A stretch of 25,443 nt of DNA from Psilocybe azurescens (GCA_023853785.1 JAJIRX010000761.1:1-25443), one strand, 5' to 3'. Counted from the stretch's first letter, positions 10,287 to 20,947 are shown. Translations and numbers: made by a program. Notes: generated from the sequence alone by a model not told the origin.

Positions 10287-11996
10287 ATGTCATTTTTATT
10301 TGGTCAAGCTACAGCTGAACAGGTAAATAATACATTATGTTACCGTATTACAACTCACCAACAAGTTCACAGGAGTAGCTGGCTCCGGGCACGTCTGGCA
10401 GGAACAGCCGGCCCAATTAATTGCCTTGCATTCACAGATGAAGGAAGGTTCTTAGCAAGTGGAGGTATGAGCGAAATCACTCCGGACAAAGATGTCGCTG
10501 ACTCAATTCAGGGGATGACGAGCAGTTACGTATCTGGGATGTTGAGTCAAGCGTGGTCCTACCAAGCCATCAGCGATGACTTGGGCAGGTGGGGTCAAAT
10601 AACTTGCATCAAGTGGTTGTCTGGCTTCTCAGCAGATAAAGAGGCGCTGTGCTTTGGCACTGGCAGAGGGCTGGTTTTGGTCTATATCAGAAACAAGGAA
10701 GCGGTATGTGGTAAATAAATAAATTGCTGTCACGGTTTACTCACAGGGAATTAGGACAAGTTCAAAGAACTTTCCAGTACAGCCGTATTTCCTTTCAACG
10801 AACCAGTCGAGTCAATCGATTATGACCGCAATAGAAACAGATTAGTGGTTTCAAGTCACACTGGAAAGGTCAAAGTGTTTCAGGTCGACAGAGATGGTAC
10901 GAATCGTTCTTTTTACCCACCTTTCATATGTTGAAGACTGTCAGGTACTCTGGTCGTGACCTGGACCAAAAACTTTCAAGAGACCAGCGAAATGCAGGGT
11001 GTAATCCCACGGAGCGTTCGATTTATGGGCAAGGGCGATAATATAACCATATTCGGCCTCGAGTCTGGCACAATGTAAGAAAGGACTTGACCCAACGGGG
11101 AGAAATTACTGACCTGAATTCAGGCTGTCAAAGGTCGCTGCTACAGGGAGTGACAACTGGAATAAGGTGCTAAAGTCGAGCATGTAAGTTTACCAAATTT
11201 CGGCTATAGTCAGATGCTCACTATTATTTTATCAAGAGGAAATGTGGCCTTCAGCGGCGACATGAAGTGGCTTCTTGTCGACAACCTTGCGAAAGGTTTC
11301 GACCTCTATCAGTACCCACATACGTCGCCTTCGGACTCATTTCCCATTCCTCGAGAAAAAGCTTTTGTGCACCAAGGGGTTTTTCTCGAAGAACAAACTT
11401 CGATTGCATGTGGAAGCGACCACGGGAAAATCCACATATTTTCCCTTGGGACTTCTCAATCCCTCCAGAAACTGAAGCACGGAAATAAAAGGACGATGAT
11501 TCAAGCATTGGACGTCAGTTTGTTTAATTTGAAATTCCTGGTTGAAAAACTCACAATGCATCTAGGCTTGTTCGACACCAAACGCACACTTGATCGCCAG
11601 TGGGACGTCTGAAAAAGGCCGTCTATATACATATGGGAGAAACAGGTAGGCCGTCCACATAATCAAATTACTGTCAACTGAAGAAGGCCTCAGCTCAAGC
11701 AAACTCGGGGTCAGATAAGGGGCTCCAGGTATACTCACTTGACGGTGATGATACTTATGAATTTTACTCTCGTTTTCCTGTTCCTTGTTCTCTGGACAAA
11801 CACATATGGTAGCCAGGACTGGTGGAGTGACGGCGAACATGGATTTGCTAGACCTGACGGTGGCCGCTATGAACACATATCGGCACAGCGGGTCCTCGAA
11901 AATGTAGAGGGTTTGCTTCAGCGAAACGGGATTGACTGGAATGATCCTGAGTGGAGAAGCAAACTAGTAGGTGGGACATACGAGGTCGATAGGTAG
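10287..11996 (+). CDS. WD40-like beta-propeller protein with C-terminal membrane segment
   Basis: The ATG at 10287 gives MSFLFGQATAEQ. The first clear repeat is GTAGPINCLAFTDEGRFLAS followed across an intron by GGDDEQLRIWDVESSVV, a textbook WD40 unit. Later exons read ESIDYDRNRNRLVVSSHTGK, then TIFGLESGTM, GNVAFSGDMKWLLVDNLAKG, IACGSDHGKIHIFSLGT and AHLIASGTSEKGRLYTYGRN. The tail has a hydrophobic stretch FTLVFLFLVLW before TYGSQDWW, so the propeller may be membrane-anchored. Introns fit at 10465-10511, 10704-10754, 10897-10944, 11075-11123, 11184-11236, 11514-11565 and probably 11646-11728. Two problems remain: the first intron (10323-10372) does not keep frame, and one base is out of register near 10570. 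WD40 propellers are usually interaction platforms; its role in a transposon is unknown. It is the least damaged gene of the element. Confidence 0.75.
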
Positions 11997-12032
11997 AAAT
12001 GATGATTTGTATCGTGCCCAAGGAAGACGAAA

Positions 12033-12155
12033 GGAATGGAATGAACAAAACCCTGGAATATCCAGGATTTCCGTCAAGGTTGAAGGTTGAGGCCGAGTTA
12101 GTAGATTAGGAATGGAATGAACAAAAACCCTGGAATATCCAGGATTTCCGTGAAC
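12033..12155 (+). repeat. Direct repeat of about 44 bp containing the palindrome core
   Basis: Two units (about 12033-12077 and 12111-12155) read ggaatggaatgaacaaaa, then ccctggaatatccagg, then atttccgt. The 15-bp core CCTGGAATATCCAGG sits at 12052-12066 and 12129-12143 and is a perfect dyad except for its central base. It is the same core as in the 4.4-5.0 kb spacer. Confidence 0.88.
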
Positions 12156-12267
12156 GTTTGCTGAATATATCGGAGGCACGACATAACTGTCCTGACGGAA
12201 ATGTCGGAGGCACGACATGATTGTCTTTATTTAAACTCCGACGACTCCGACATCAGTCACATTTCGA

Positions 12268-12442
12268 TCAACCACTGATTCCGCCTCAGCCATATTTCTT
12301 CAACCTCACTCACCACTGATACGGATATTCCGCGTCAGTTCGAGTTCTTCGACCTCACTCACCACTGATACGGATATTCCGCGTCAGTTCGAGCTCTTCA
12401 ACAATACTACCACTGACACGGATATTCCGCGTCAGTGATTCC
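12268..12442 (+). repeat. 49-bp tandem repeat with a CGG-N5-CCG dyad
   Basis: Units begin at about 12311, 12360 and 12409 (the last partial), preceded by a shortened unit at 12268. Each has caccactgatacggatattc, then cgcgtcagttcgag, then a ttc-rich tail. The inner CGGATATTCCG occurs at 12322-12332, 12371-12381 and 12419-12429, flanked by ACTGA/TCAGT arms that make a larger imperfect dyad. CGG-N5-CCG is a spacing used by fungal Zn2Cys6 regulators. GGATATTCC is shared with the other palindrome. Confidence 0.85.
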
Positions 12443-12553
12443 TCCCATCTTTCCATTCGTCAACAACGCGTCCAGCGTAACTCGCTACTCCCTATTGTTC
12501 AGTAAGTCTTCTTCATCAAATCGCGTGCTATTATTGATCTTCATCTGGTAGCT

Positions 12554-15450
12554 ATGTCCTTACCTCCTATTCGTGATCTATGGTATTTGTCGTTTAAGCC
12601 CGACATTCCTCAACGGCCCACACCTACATTCGACTACTCTAAAGGCCGCGTGTTTCTTCACGACGGCACAGTCTATTACTCTCCAAATTGTGATCGCCCG
12701 GTCGTGATTCCTAATCGCACGAACTATACCCCTGACCCATTCGAACAAGATCGCCTCAATGCCTCGATGTTCAAGCAACCTGTATGGTGGTCGGATTTTT
12801 GGGGATGGATGAGCTTTGTTCCATTGTCCCCCAATTTCACCTCCGCCCCATTCGAGCCCTTTTGTTGGATGCCACGTATCGAACAAGTCAAAGTCATGCC
12901 ACGCGGCGCAGAGGTGGCGGAGGACCGTTTCAGGATGTGCTACGATGATATATTCGCGTGGAAGAAGCATGAAGAACTCATTGTAGAAGCTGGAAACAAC
13001 ATTCGTCTATATTTTGGAATCCCCGGCAATTCTCCACCAAAACCATCATCCTTCCACTACGATCATGCTCACAGATCGTCCAGCGTTTCGAAGCGAATGA
13101 TTATACTGTCCAGAGACTGGTATTCCATCTGGATGGGATTCCTCTCATATCTCATATCATCCATCGAATTGCACCCTCGGCAGGATAAACCCACGTCTCA
13201 CTCGTCGTCGTCACCACCTCTGCCACCTTGGTATACTATGTTAGAGGACAGACATAGCTATCCCCCTTTCTGGCTTAACGGTCTCGCTTTGTCAACGGTC
13301 TGTGAGTTCGATCTCCGGACTCCGCGTGCGGGGTTGTATTTCAATGGACGGAGGTGGATAATCGTCGCCCCTCTATCGAATGGTTCCACTCTCACCATAT
13401 ACCTCTATTCTTCCCATGGACCAGTCGGGAGGAGAAGGCCGTCGCGATGGATTTATCTCTTTCGTACCTTCAGCCCCCTGTTGGTCTTGTCCAGGAGGCA
13501 TTAACCTTACTCTTCACCTCTCCGAACTTGCCTTTAGCCACCCTCATCTTTCAAAAATATTTCTATCTTGAACATAAAACAGTAAACCAGGAAGCTTTCG
13601 ATCTCCTGCGCCTCGATTACGCTCCATCTTTTGTTTTCACCTTCACTGAAGCTCAATTCACCAACGAAACCCGTGTCAATGGCCTGCCAGACCATGCTGT
13701 TGGTGCACAGTACCTTCGAAACGCGACTGCACTCTGTCACCAGGAGAACCGAGCAGCTGCAGAGGCGGCAGCGTCTTTCCCAACCCAAGGGCTGATCTCA
13801 GTCGCCCCAGCTGACAGAGGAAAACTGTACAACCACTTCGACGACTTCTTCGCAGCCAGGGAGAAACGGCAAGCAGAGATGATCGCAGTGGAATCCAGTA
13901 CAGATCGTCAACGTCGAGAGAATCGCGAACGGGACAGGCCGATTCAAAGCGCAACTATGTATGTCTGGACAAAAATCCAGTCTTCCGGTGGCCAAGAGGT
14001 TTACATGCGTCGGCGTGTTGACCGCCGTGCGAAGGAGAGTACATACTCTGATTACAGGTCGTCCCAAAGACTGTATAACGCCATCGCAAATGAGTGGGAC
14101 TTCTGTGAAGAATTTGCCTTTACCTCCGCAAACGCGGATGATCTAGGAGATGATTCAGATTCGGATGGTGGTTTTGATGATGGGTATGACGATGAACAAC
14201 CATACAATTTTTGTCCTTCGCCGAAGCTCCTGAGCCCTCTTCTCTGTCACATCCAGCTGTCCAGGCCATGGATGTTGCGGAAGAACCACCATCTCCTATG
14301 TACTCTCAGGATCTTTTGGAAGTACTTCGGCTGGTCTACGGTTTTACTCCTCCTCTGATGGATTCCCTGGGTAAAGATGACCCTACCTGGCTTGTCTGGC
14401 CGACAGTACTAAAAACACTGGGCTTTATGAATACACCCTCTGTATCAGCGCTTAACGAACGTGCCATCCGTTGTTTTATTTCTCTGTTTCTCAAGGCCAT
14501 GGTGATCCCACCTGTCTTACACGATCTTGCCGTTGACAGCTCCTATCGTCCTGCTGATCTTTTCCCATTTCACACTATCCGCCACCTGTCAACAGATCTT
14601 ATTGTGTTTACGTACCCTAAGTCCTCAGCTTGTGACTGGGTTTTGGGTGTTCATTCTGCAGAGGTGGCGTTATATGTTTGCCGATATGTTGGTGGGAACC
14701 GTCAGATACCACACACCATGGTCACCATTGGTCGTCTTCTTCTTGAGCAAGGAATTCGTTTTCGCACCCTTGCATATCTTCGTTGCAATCCTCAACTCCA
14801 AACCATTTCTCAACCTTTCACACCAACCTCGTATAGATCAATAAAGCATAAGTTTACTCCTCTTGACTTTGAGACAGCAATGCTGCGCTGCAAAGCTATC
14901 CTCTCGCAGCCTCAAGGACGTGCAGCTTTGTTGCGAGGTGGAATAATTGGTCGAATTGCAAGAGAATTTCTGAGCACTGATGGAGTTTTAGACGGTCCAT
15001 CCATTGAAGTCCTGACACATCGTGTCTGTTATGTCTCGTCCTCTTTGTCTGACGGTTTCCGCTATTGTGATGATGAGCTGACCGACAACGAGATGGCAAC
15101 GATATGTGGTACATACTCTCTATACACAGGTAAGATTTATTGGGTTTGATTACAAATTTACATTATTCTAATAACAATTAATAGAGACAAAAAACCAAGT
15201 AGCCATATGGTCGTGGTTTCCTAGCCCTGCTGCAATGGAGGCTTCTCGTGCTAGCATGAGATGGCTCCACTGGACAGAGCGTTGTGAAATGTGGTTTGTC
15301 AAGCTTCTTGCAGACATTCGGTCAGGTAATGCTGCTCCAAAGTCACACACAGATTGGGTTACTACTTTGAGGGGACACAAGTCTGTACGCACATTGAACG
15401 ATAACAATAAGACCTTCTCCACAGACTATATAGATCACATTGAACTGTAA
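12554..15450 (+). CDS. Long transposon-borne protein of unknown function
   Basis: The ATG at 12554 gives MSLPPIRDLWYLSFKP. Landmarks in order are PVWWSDFWGWMSFVPLSP, PFCWMPRIEQVKVMPRG (12860-12905), LPPWYTMLEDRHSYPPFWL with NGLALSTVCEF and RAGLYF, then IPLFFPWTSREEKA (13400-13440). A glutamate/arginine-rich helical part and an acidic cluster follow near 14140-14200 (DDSDSDGGFDDGYDDE). A second globular part comes after 14211 (LLEVLRLVYGFTPP, IRCFISLFLKAM). The intron at 15130-15184 leads to VAIWSWFPSPAAMEAS and a tryptophan-rich end at 15450. Frame changes are needed near 13366 (cccc run) and 14208 (ttttt run), both consistent with loss of one base in a homopolymer. I recognise the layout from expanded, uncharacterised Agaricomycete protein families, not from any studied protein. 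It is the last gene before the right inverted repeat. Confidence 0.65.
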
Positions 15451-15642
15451 TTTTTATTGTTATTACTGTACCCTATTTGTTGGAGATTGCACATCTCATC
15501 GTCCAGTACATGTACATAGCCTATATTACTTTCTTCGATGCCTTAATGACTTCCTACCTGTGCGATAATTTTCATAAATTTTTGGGATCAATAATATTGT
15601 TCGTTTGGAGTTGAAAAGAAAGTGTTCAGTTGAAAGAAAATG

Positions 15643-15830
15643 TCGGGTCCGATGTCGGATCCTACGACGTGCGCCCGACATCAGACGATGCTCTCTGCTC
15701 TCGGCAGAATGATGAAATCTGATTATGTTCTGCAATTTGCAAAATATTTGCAGAATTTAATGAGAACGTAAAGTTCTACAATAAGCCGAATTCATCGCGA
15801 ACTTAACATTCTCATTGCGTTTTGCAATTT
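15643..15830 (-). repeat. Right terminal inverted repeat
   Basis: This is the inverted counterpart of positions 1-186. The stretch from the GTCGGGTCCGA motif through the TCTGCTCTCGGCAGAATG block to ctcattgcgttttgcaattt is nearly identical to the left copy in reverse complement. The match can be followed to the last base available on the left, so the full repeat may extend toward 16100. Confidence 0.92.
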
Positions 15831-16080
15831 GCAAAATGGTGAGTTCTGTAATTGGCGATACTTTGGTAGAATTTTAAATTTTATTACGAATCTGCCTAAT
15901 GCAGATTGTATACAAAAGGAAAAATTCTGCATTAGGCGGAGTTGATCGAGAATTTTAAGTATTACAAATATTCTTATTGTGTTCTGCTCATGGCAGATTT
16001 AATGGAGAATGAATCATTCTGCAATTCGTAATACTTTGTGTCACGACAATTTGTTTTGCAAGGAATCTGCATTCCGGTGA
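15728..16080. repeat. Subterminal repeat zone (TTCTGCA-like motifs in both orientations)
   Basis: Copies or near copies of TTCTGCA/TGCAGAA or TCTGC occur at about 15728, 15749, 15844, 15891, 15901, 15925, 15978, 16016 and 16066. Two pairs face each other as small palindromes, such as tctgcctaatgcaga near 15891. A longer shared unit, ttctg(c/t)aatt followed by gatactttg or taatactttg, appears near 15844 and 16016. Dense short subterminal repeats are typical binding sites for helper proteins in CACTA elements; here that role is inferred. Confidence 0.6.
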
Positions 16081-16100
16081 ATTATTCGGTCCCAGCAGTG
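16081..16100 (-). repeat. Candidate right terminus of the transposon (CACTG end)
   Basis: Read on the minus strand from 16100 inward the sequence begins CACTGCTGGGACCG, a CACT-type end. It lies just outside the subterminal repeat zone, and repeat character stops beyond it. The three bases outside (ttg) could be the target duplication, but the left partner is not in the window. Confidence 0.45.
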
Positions 16101-16563
16101 TTGGGAGATTTTTATTGCTCGAGGCAGCCTAACCTTTCTGGTTGTCCTCCAGCAGATTGTCCGTCCGGACTTCGCCCGCAGGCAGTCGTTCTTCTTCCGG
16201 CTCGAGGTGGTTAAACTGACAGTGAAGATATTACCCCTCAGTATCGATAGCGTTTTCCCGATGGGAGAATCAACTCAGCGCACTGAATTAACGGAATGTC
16301 GTAAGGAGATATCCTAGGGAACTGGACCAATGTTCGCTCGCTCGCGTGTTCTACGGGGATTCAGAACGCGGACGGGGTATTTGCCAGTTCAGTCGCCTCT
16401 GAGAAATAACGTATTTACTGCGTCGTTCTCAGAATTTCGGAATTAGCTCTGGCTGCGCTTATCTAAATAACCTACCCGTCGCTGGAAACTTAGCCCCTTT
16501 GCCCGCATTGTAACTCTGACGTGGTCAATTGGAACGCACTGGGCAAGTCTTTCCGCCCAGAAA
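16101..16563. other. Right flank of the transposon, no gene recognised
   Basis: Base composition changes from the AT-rich transposon end to a more balanced sequence. I see no coding signal, though a 5' exon or promoter of the gene starting near 16564 could lie here. Confidence 0.4.
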
Positions 16564-17799
16564 ATGCTAGATCGACCATTGCTTGTCATTTCAAGTGGAC
16601 AAGGTTCTTTTGATTGCCGTTCAGTTGATTCAACTCGCTGAGAATCGCCTACTTCAGTCGCATCGTTAGCATTCCTCGTATATGATATATGCATTACCTT
16701 CGATGACGAGGTTGATATAATCTGGTGGTAAGGCCCTCATGCGTCCTTCTGTTAGTTTTCTATTAATTACTGGCCTCATATAGTAAACCGAAATCGTCCT
16801 GGATAAAATGGCAGTTTCTTTTTACACGCTATTTCGCCTTGACGGCTCAGATGTATGACATTCATGAATCCCCCAAATCGACATCGAAGTAACAAGTGTC
16901 TCCTTTACAGAGCAAATAGGACTATTGAAGATGCCATCACATCGCATTCGACAATGGTGTCGGAGGCATACAGGAATTGGTACATGTGCCAGGTTGTACT
17001 GGGGAGCGTGCTTATGTCTGCTGTTGAGATTGTCCTTATGGCCCGTGGTAAGCCTGCGTCTTCTAAAACATGGTGTACCCATTAATATTCCATTCAGTAT
17101 ATGCACTATACAAAAGAGTATATGGATTGCCTCGCTCTTCATAGTATTGATTCTTGCAGAGATGGTCACGGTCGTTATCGGCATTGTAACGAATGTCCCG
17201 GGAAAGGATTTTCGAGTGGCCAACATTCTCCTCAAGAGCCCAACCTCTTACGTGTACTACGGGTGCGTATACAAAGAGAACCTTTGAGATTACAAATAAC
17301 AAGTACTCCCTTACAGAATTAGTGCCATTGTTTCGCAGATTACAATTCTGGGCTTCACACTCGCGAAGTACAAAACAGCTGTTCAAGGAGGTTGGGGGAA
17401 AGTGCCAATCATGATCCTTATGGTCAGGGACGGAACAGCAGCTTTCTTTATTTTACTTGGTGAGAGCTTATACGATTATAATTTATTCTTTAAGCTAATT
17501 GAAACAGTTGTCACGACGATGACCGTCGTTGCTACTAGCATGGAGACTGAATATGCACCGATTGGGAATTCGTGAGGATCGTTTTCTTAGACACTCCCAA
17601 ACTTTGTTGACCTGTGACTGTCAGATGGTTTCTTTCTATCGTCGCTTGTTCGGTAGGCTGCTCAAATGTTGAATGCAATGCCTGTTCGACTCAACTTCTG
17701 TTCGAAACTGTATAGGGCTGTAGACTGATCCTCAACATGCAAAAACTTTCTACTCGAACAGAAGTGACATCCGCCACTTTCCTCCCACAATTCTATTGA
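16564..17799 (+). CDS. DUF6533-type seven-helix membrane protein
   Basis: Nine exons join with introns 16604-16657, 16728-16783, 16853-16910, 17048-17097, 17263-17316, 17460-17507, 17572-17624 and 17653-17715, all GT-AG. The start at 16564 (MLDRPLLVISSGQ) is the weakest part. Then come ASLAFLVYDICITFDDEVDI and IW, then WIKWQFLFTRYFALTAQ, the signature of the basidiomycete DUF6533 domain. Further membrane segments follow: VVLGSVLMSAVEIVLMARVY, SIWIASLFIVLILAEMV, ISAIVSQITILGFTLA, AAFFILLVVTTMTVVAT and WFLSIVACSG, then CRLILNMQKL and a stop at 17797-17799. Exon 5 loses frame near 17114 in aaaagagtat, where one extra base would restore a continuous helix. Function is unknown for this family. It begins about 460 bases outside the transposon end. 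Confidence 0.78.
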
Positions 17800-18336
17800 C
17801 GACATTGTGGAATGGTTTCGAACACGATATAACACAAGTCGATGAAGGACTTCCAATAACCCACCGCGATCGGTCCTGTGGGGTTTCGTAGTAGAGAACT
17901 GTAAATCATTAATTATACCCAAGACATCAATAAACTTTGTATTATTAGAACCTATAGCCACCCCTGGACTGATGTTTGAGGTAGTCCCTTAAGTATTGAC
18001 GACTTGGCAAGGCGCTAGTTTGATCCGTCATGTAATGGCACGAACAGAGGGACGCAGATGGTCCAGCATTTTTCCAGAATTAATGCGAGGATGATGATGA
18101 GTGTCTTCAGAGTCTCCCTGATAAATAGTCACAAACTCTTATCCACTAGGTCTTGGCCGTTGTCCTCGTAGTCTATCTTTATTTTATGGGTTTACTTCAG
18201 CAGCATCTCCACAATACTGAAGGGCTGAGAAAATTGGCAATGCCAATGATCATTTGTTATCTTGGAATAATTCCATCGCACTCGCAGTTCTAGTTTCAAA
18301 ACATCTCCAATAACAGGAATAGGACTCCAATAAGAC
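17800..18336. other. Spacer between convergent genes, nothing recognised
   Basis: The membrane protein gene and the transporter gene end toward each other across this stretch. I see no repeat, RNA gene or convincing reading frame. Confidence 0.5.
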
Positions 18337-20947
18337 TCAATACAAATACCGGTATCCTTTCCTCCTTTGCATAGCTTCTTCGAAGGTGATACCTTCCAAA
18401 TTTGCCGCTTCCTGGATGCGTGTTTGATCTGCATCTTCCATGAAAGCTTTCTCATCTGCATCCAATCTTTTATTTTCTCTTACGAGCATTTGACGGATCA
18501 CTATTACAAACATTTAATTCAGCCAAGCACGATGAGAGACAACGCAGAACACACCAAGTGATAGCAAGACGCTAATAACCAGTGCCCCGAGCGATACGGC
18601 CATCGATTGGTGATAGTTAGGAGCCCAGGCAGCTTTCCAGGTGTATGATCCCATACTTAGGTACAAACATTCAGATTAAAGTCTGTCGTAATATATAAGA
18701 ACTTACATCATTCCAGTATTTCCAACGCCATTGACAATTGCAATTGCAGCTGCCCTCTTTCTGTAAAACGTTTTCAGAGATGGAATGTTATTATAATGGC
18801 AAGAATGACTTACGCAGGAGGCCGTGGCATGGTGTTAGACACCCACACTAGGGTTATTGCAGAGCCTGATTTGAAAGCATTTAACATAATTTCGACGTCG
18901 GTAGGTATAAAGGGTTAAGCTCTCTACTTACCGGCGTAGCCACCGGCCATGAAGAACAGTGAGATGTACCGGGCGGCAACTGATGTTGTCGAAAATGCAA
19001 TAATATAGCCTATAACGACACTCAACCACCAACCCGCCATATGAAAGAACCTTTCTCCTGTTTTGTCTGTGACAGAATATTGATGTCAAAATAATTTGTC
19101 ATCACACTGATAAAAATGACAATGCACCTGCGTGCCACGCATTCAAAAAGCATAATATAGCTGCTAGAATCCAAGGGGGTCTAATTCAACGAGTAAGCTA
19201 TCTGCGATGGGTGGTTTGGGCAGAGAAATATCACCTACGAAGCTAGAAGAAGAGTGGCGGTCGTATTGAATCCGAGAGTCTGTGTGAGGCTAGAAAAAGC
19301 TGATTAGCAGACGGTAGGTGTTTGACAGAAATACAGGTAAGTTACGTGGGGAAATACTGCACAAAGCTCAAACCCAAAAGTTGTGCAATTGTCATGACTG
19401 CAAATAGAGACACTTTCGGATCTTTGACGGCTAGAACCAGTCCACGCAAAGGTCTGCTATAAACTCAGTGAAATCCCTAGTTGAGATAGTAGGTTGAAAC
19501 TCACGAATCGGTTTCGTTGTCGAGATCGGCTTCCCCGCATCCTCGGACAGCCTTACTTGTGCCAGCTTACACTCAAACGAAGACATCCATCTTGTGTTGT
19601 GTGGCTATAGTGTCAATAATTAGATGTGGCTTAAAGAAAGATGAAGGCAAGTTGGATACCAACATAATCTGGTAGCAACCACCTGAACATGTAGGCCGTC
19701 AAAATATGTTACTTTATTGTAGTGAGAAAAGACCTACATGCTACACAAGCCCACAAATATTGTGATAGCACCCTATACAGAGACCTGATTAGGCACTCAT
19801 TTGCAGCAGATCAAACGCATATGAGATTTACTTCAATGAAAAATAACCTTAAACACAGAATGAAGTTAGAATAATGCATTTGAGAGGATCTATTCCACAC
19901 TACTGACCATCGCCAGGCTCTAATACCCCGCTTTCCTTCCATGTTTGCAGTATACCAGCAGCCAATAGCTGCAAATGGTGATAATGAGAATGTCCCATAT
20001 TTAAAATATAAATAAACCCACTGTGCCAAAGGCGTTGGAAATGAGCAATCCGACGTACAGAAAGGCAGAACGAAATGCCAATTCCTAAACGCAGAAGATG
20101 TAATGAACACCGAGTGTGCCAATACCATTAGAATAATCACCTTCTTCGTGTACCATCTAGACAGAAGGAATATGGCCCCAGGATAGAAGGCTGATTCCGG
20201 AAGACCTATGAAAATACGGCAAGCGATGATGCCTGCAAAATTCTTGGTGATCTAATGAGCAAAAGTGTCAAGAGGTAAGTTGAAATGGTCAAGAAAATGG
20301 CACCATACACCAGTGAGGAGACTCGTCAAGCCCCACAGACATGTACATATGCCGATATATAGCGAAGGCCTTGGTGTTGTGACCAGTCAATGGAGTCTGC
20401 GGTAAAATGAGTTAACCTACCGGTTAATTTTATTGATTATCTGAAGTGAATAAATACCGTTGTATGAAACAGCATGACCGAGAAGAGTGTGTAACACATA
20501 CCATGTTGGAAGGTATCTGTGCAGGGCAATAGGAGACGAATAAGATGGCGATGACCGTCAAGTATTGAACATCTGAAAAGAAGTCAGTGATTATTCGAAT
20601 TTGGAAAACTGAATAAGGGATGTGCGAGATGGATTTACCACTCAGGCGAAGATCTTGTTGCATTCCTTTCAATCTCGCGGTTGTGACACCGTTGCGCTGC
20701 CCAGAAACTGGTGTTAATATCTGTCTGGCCTCTAAAACATTCGATAGAAACTGACATCAACATAATTCATGATGAAGATAAGGAATATTGTAGGCAGCAG
20801 GCGCATATCCAACTTCCGAACCAACCTACGCTCGGCCAGGATTCGTTCAGGAGATCCAGCTTCAGGAAGTTTTCTGACATTTCTGGATGAATCGTCTTCG
20901 TTGTCGCTTCCCGCTATAGACATATCGCTCTTCTCCTTCTCTAACAT
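18337..20947 (-). CDS. MFS anion:cation symporter, Dal5 (allantoate permease) type
   Basis: A plasma-membrane transporter, likely for a carboxylate, vitamin or amide-type anion. From the ATG at 20947 the N-terminus is acidic, then LVRKLDMRLLPTIFLIFIMN and YVD, the start of helix 1 in this family. More than ten short exons follow; clear introns are 20697-20755, 20573-20638, 20397-20501 and 20252-20308. Later pieces read TTARLKGMQQDLRLS, YLTVIAILFVSYCPAQIPSN, SLYIGICTCLWGLTSLLTG, FAGIIACRIFIGLPESAFYP with GAIFLLSRWYTKK, ELAFRSAFLYVGLLISNAFG, GLVLAVKDPKVSLFAVMTIA, NTMPRPPKRAAAIAIVNGVG and MGSYTWKAAWAPNYHQ. The cytosolic C-terminus ends RKGYRYLY at 18340. One-base frame problems sit near 20390 and 19940. 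It shares orientation with the two metabolic genes upstream. Confidence 0.88.

Larger units (their letters stand above)
11997..12553. promoter_or_regulatory. Repeat-rich spacer upstream of the 12554 gene
   Basis: No gene is seen. The spacer holds two copies of the palindrome core, a pair of tcggaggcacgacat repeats near 12171 and 12203, a 49-bp tandem repeat, and a likely 5'-leader intron at 12502-12551 (GTAAGT donor, TAG acceptor) ending two bases before the ATG at 12554. Confidence 0.6.
1..16100. mobile_element. Large Tnp2/CACTA-like DNA transposon, left tip outside the window
   Basis: The first 186 bases of the window reappear as an inverted copy at 15643-15830, and everything between is framed by this pair. 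The interior holds a Tnp2-type transposase gene and five further genes. Beyond the inverted copy the right side carries many TTCTGCA-like motifs and then a sequence that reads CACTGCTGGGACCGAATAAT on the minus strand, ending at 16100; CACTA/EnSpm elements typically begin CACTA or CACTG and carry subterminal repeats. The right end at 16100 is inferred, with ttg following as a possible 3-bp target duplication. By symmetry the left end should lie about 270 bases before position 1. An alternative is two unrelated short inverted elements that happen to flank the region. Confidence 0.72.

Noticed and set aside
12340..12410. Heat-shock element in the TTC-rich part of the tandem repeat
   Set aside because: The TTC triplets do not show the alternating GAA/TTC five-base spacing needed.
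12268..12442. Possible CRISPR-like array
   Set aside because: Units are contiguous 49-bp tandem copies without unique spacers, in a eukaryotic genome with introns.
16443..16694. Minus-strand frame of 83 residues beside the transposon end
   Set aside because: It overlaps the better supported first exons of the plus-strand DUF6533-type gene and has no recognisable motif.
17063..17386. Minus-strand frame of 107 residues
   Set aside because: It lies opposite well-supported exons of the membrane protein gene.
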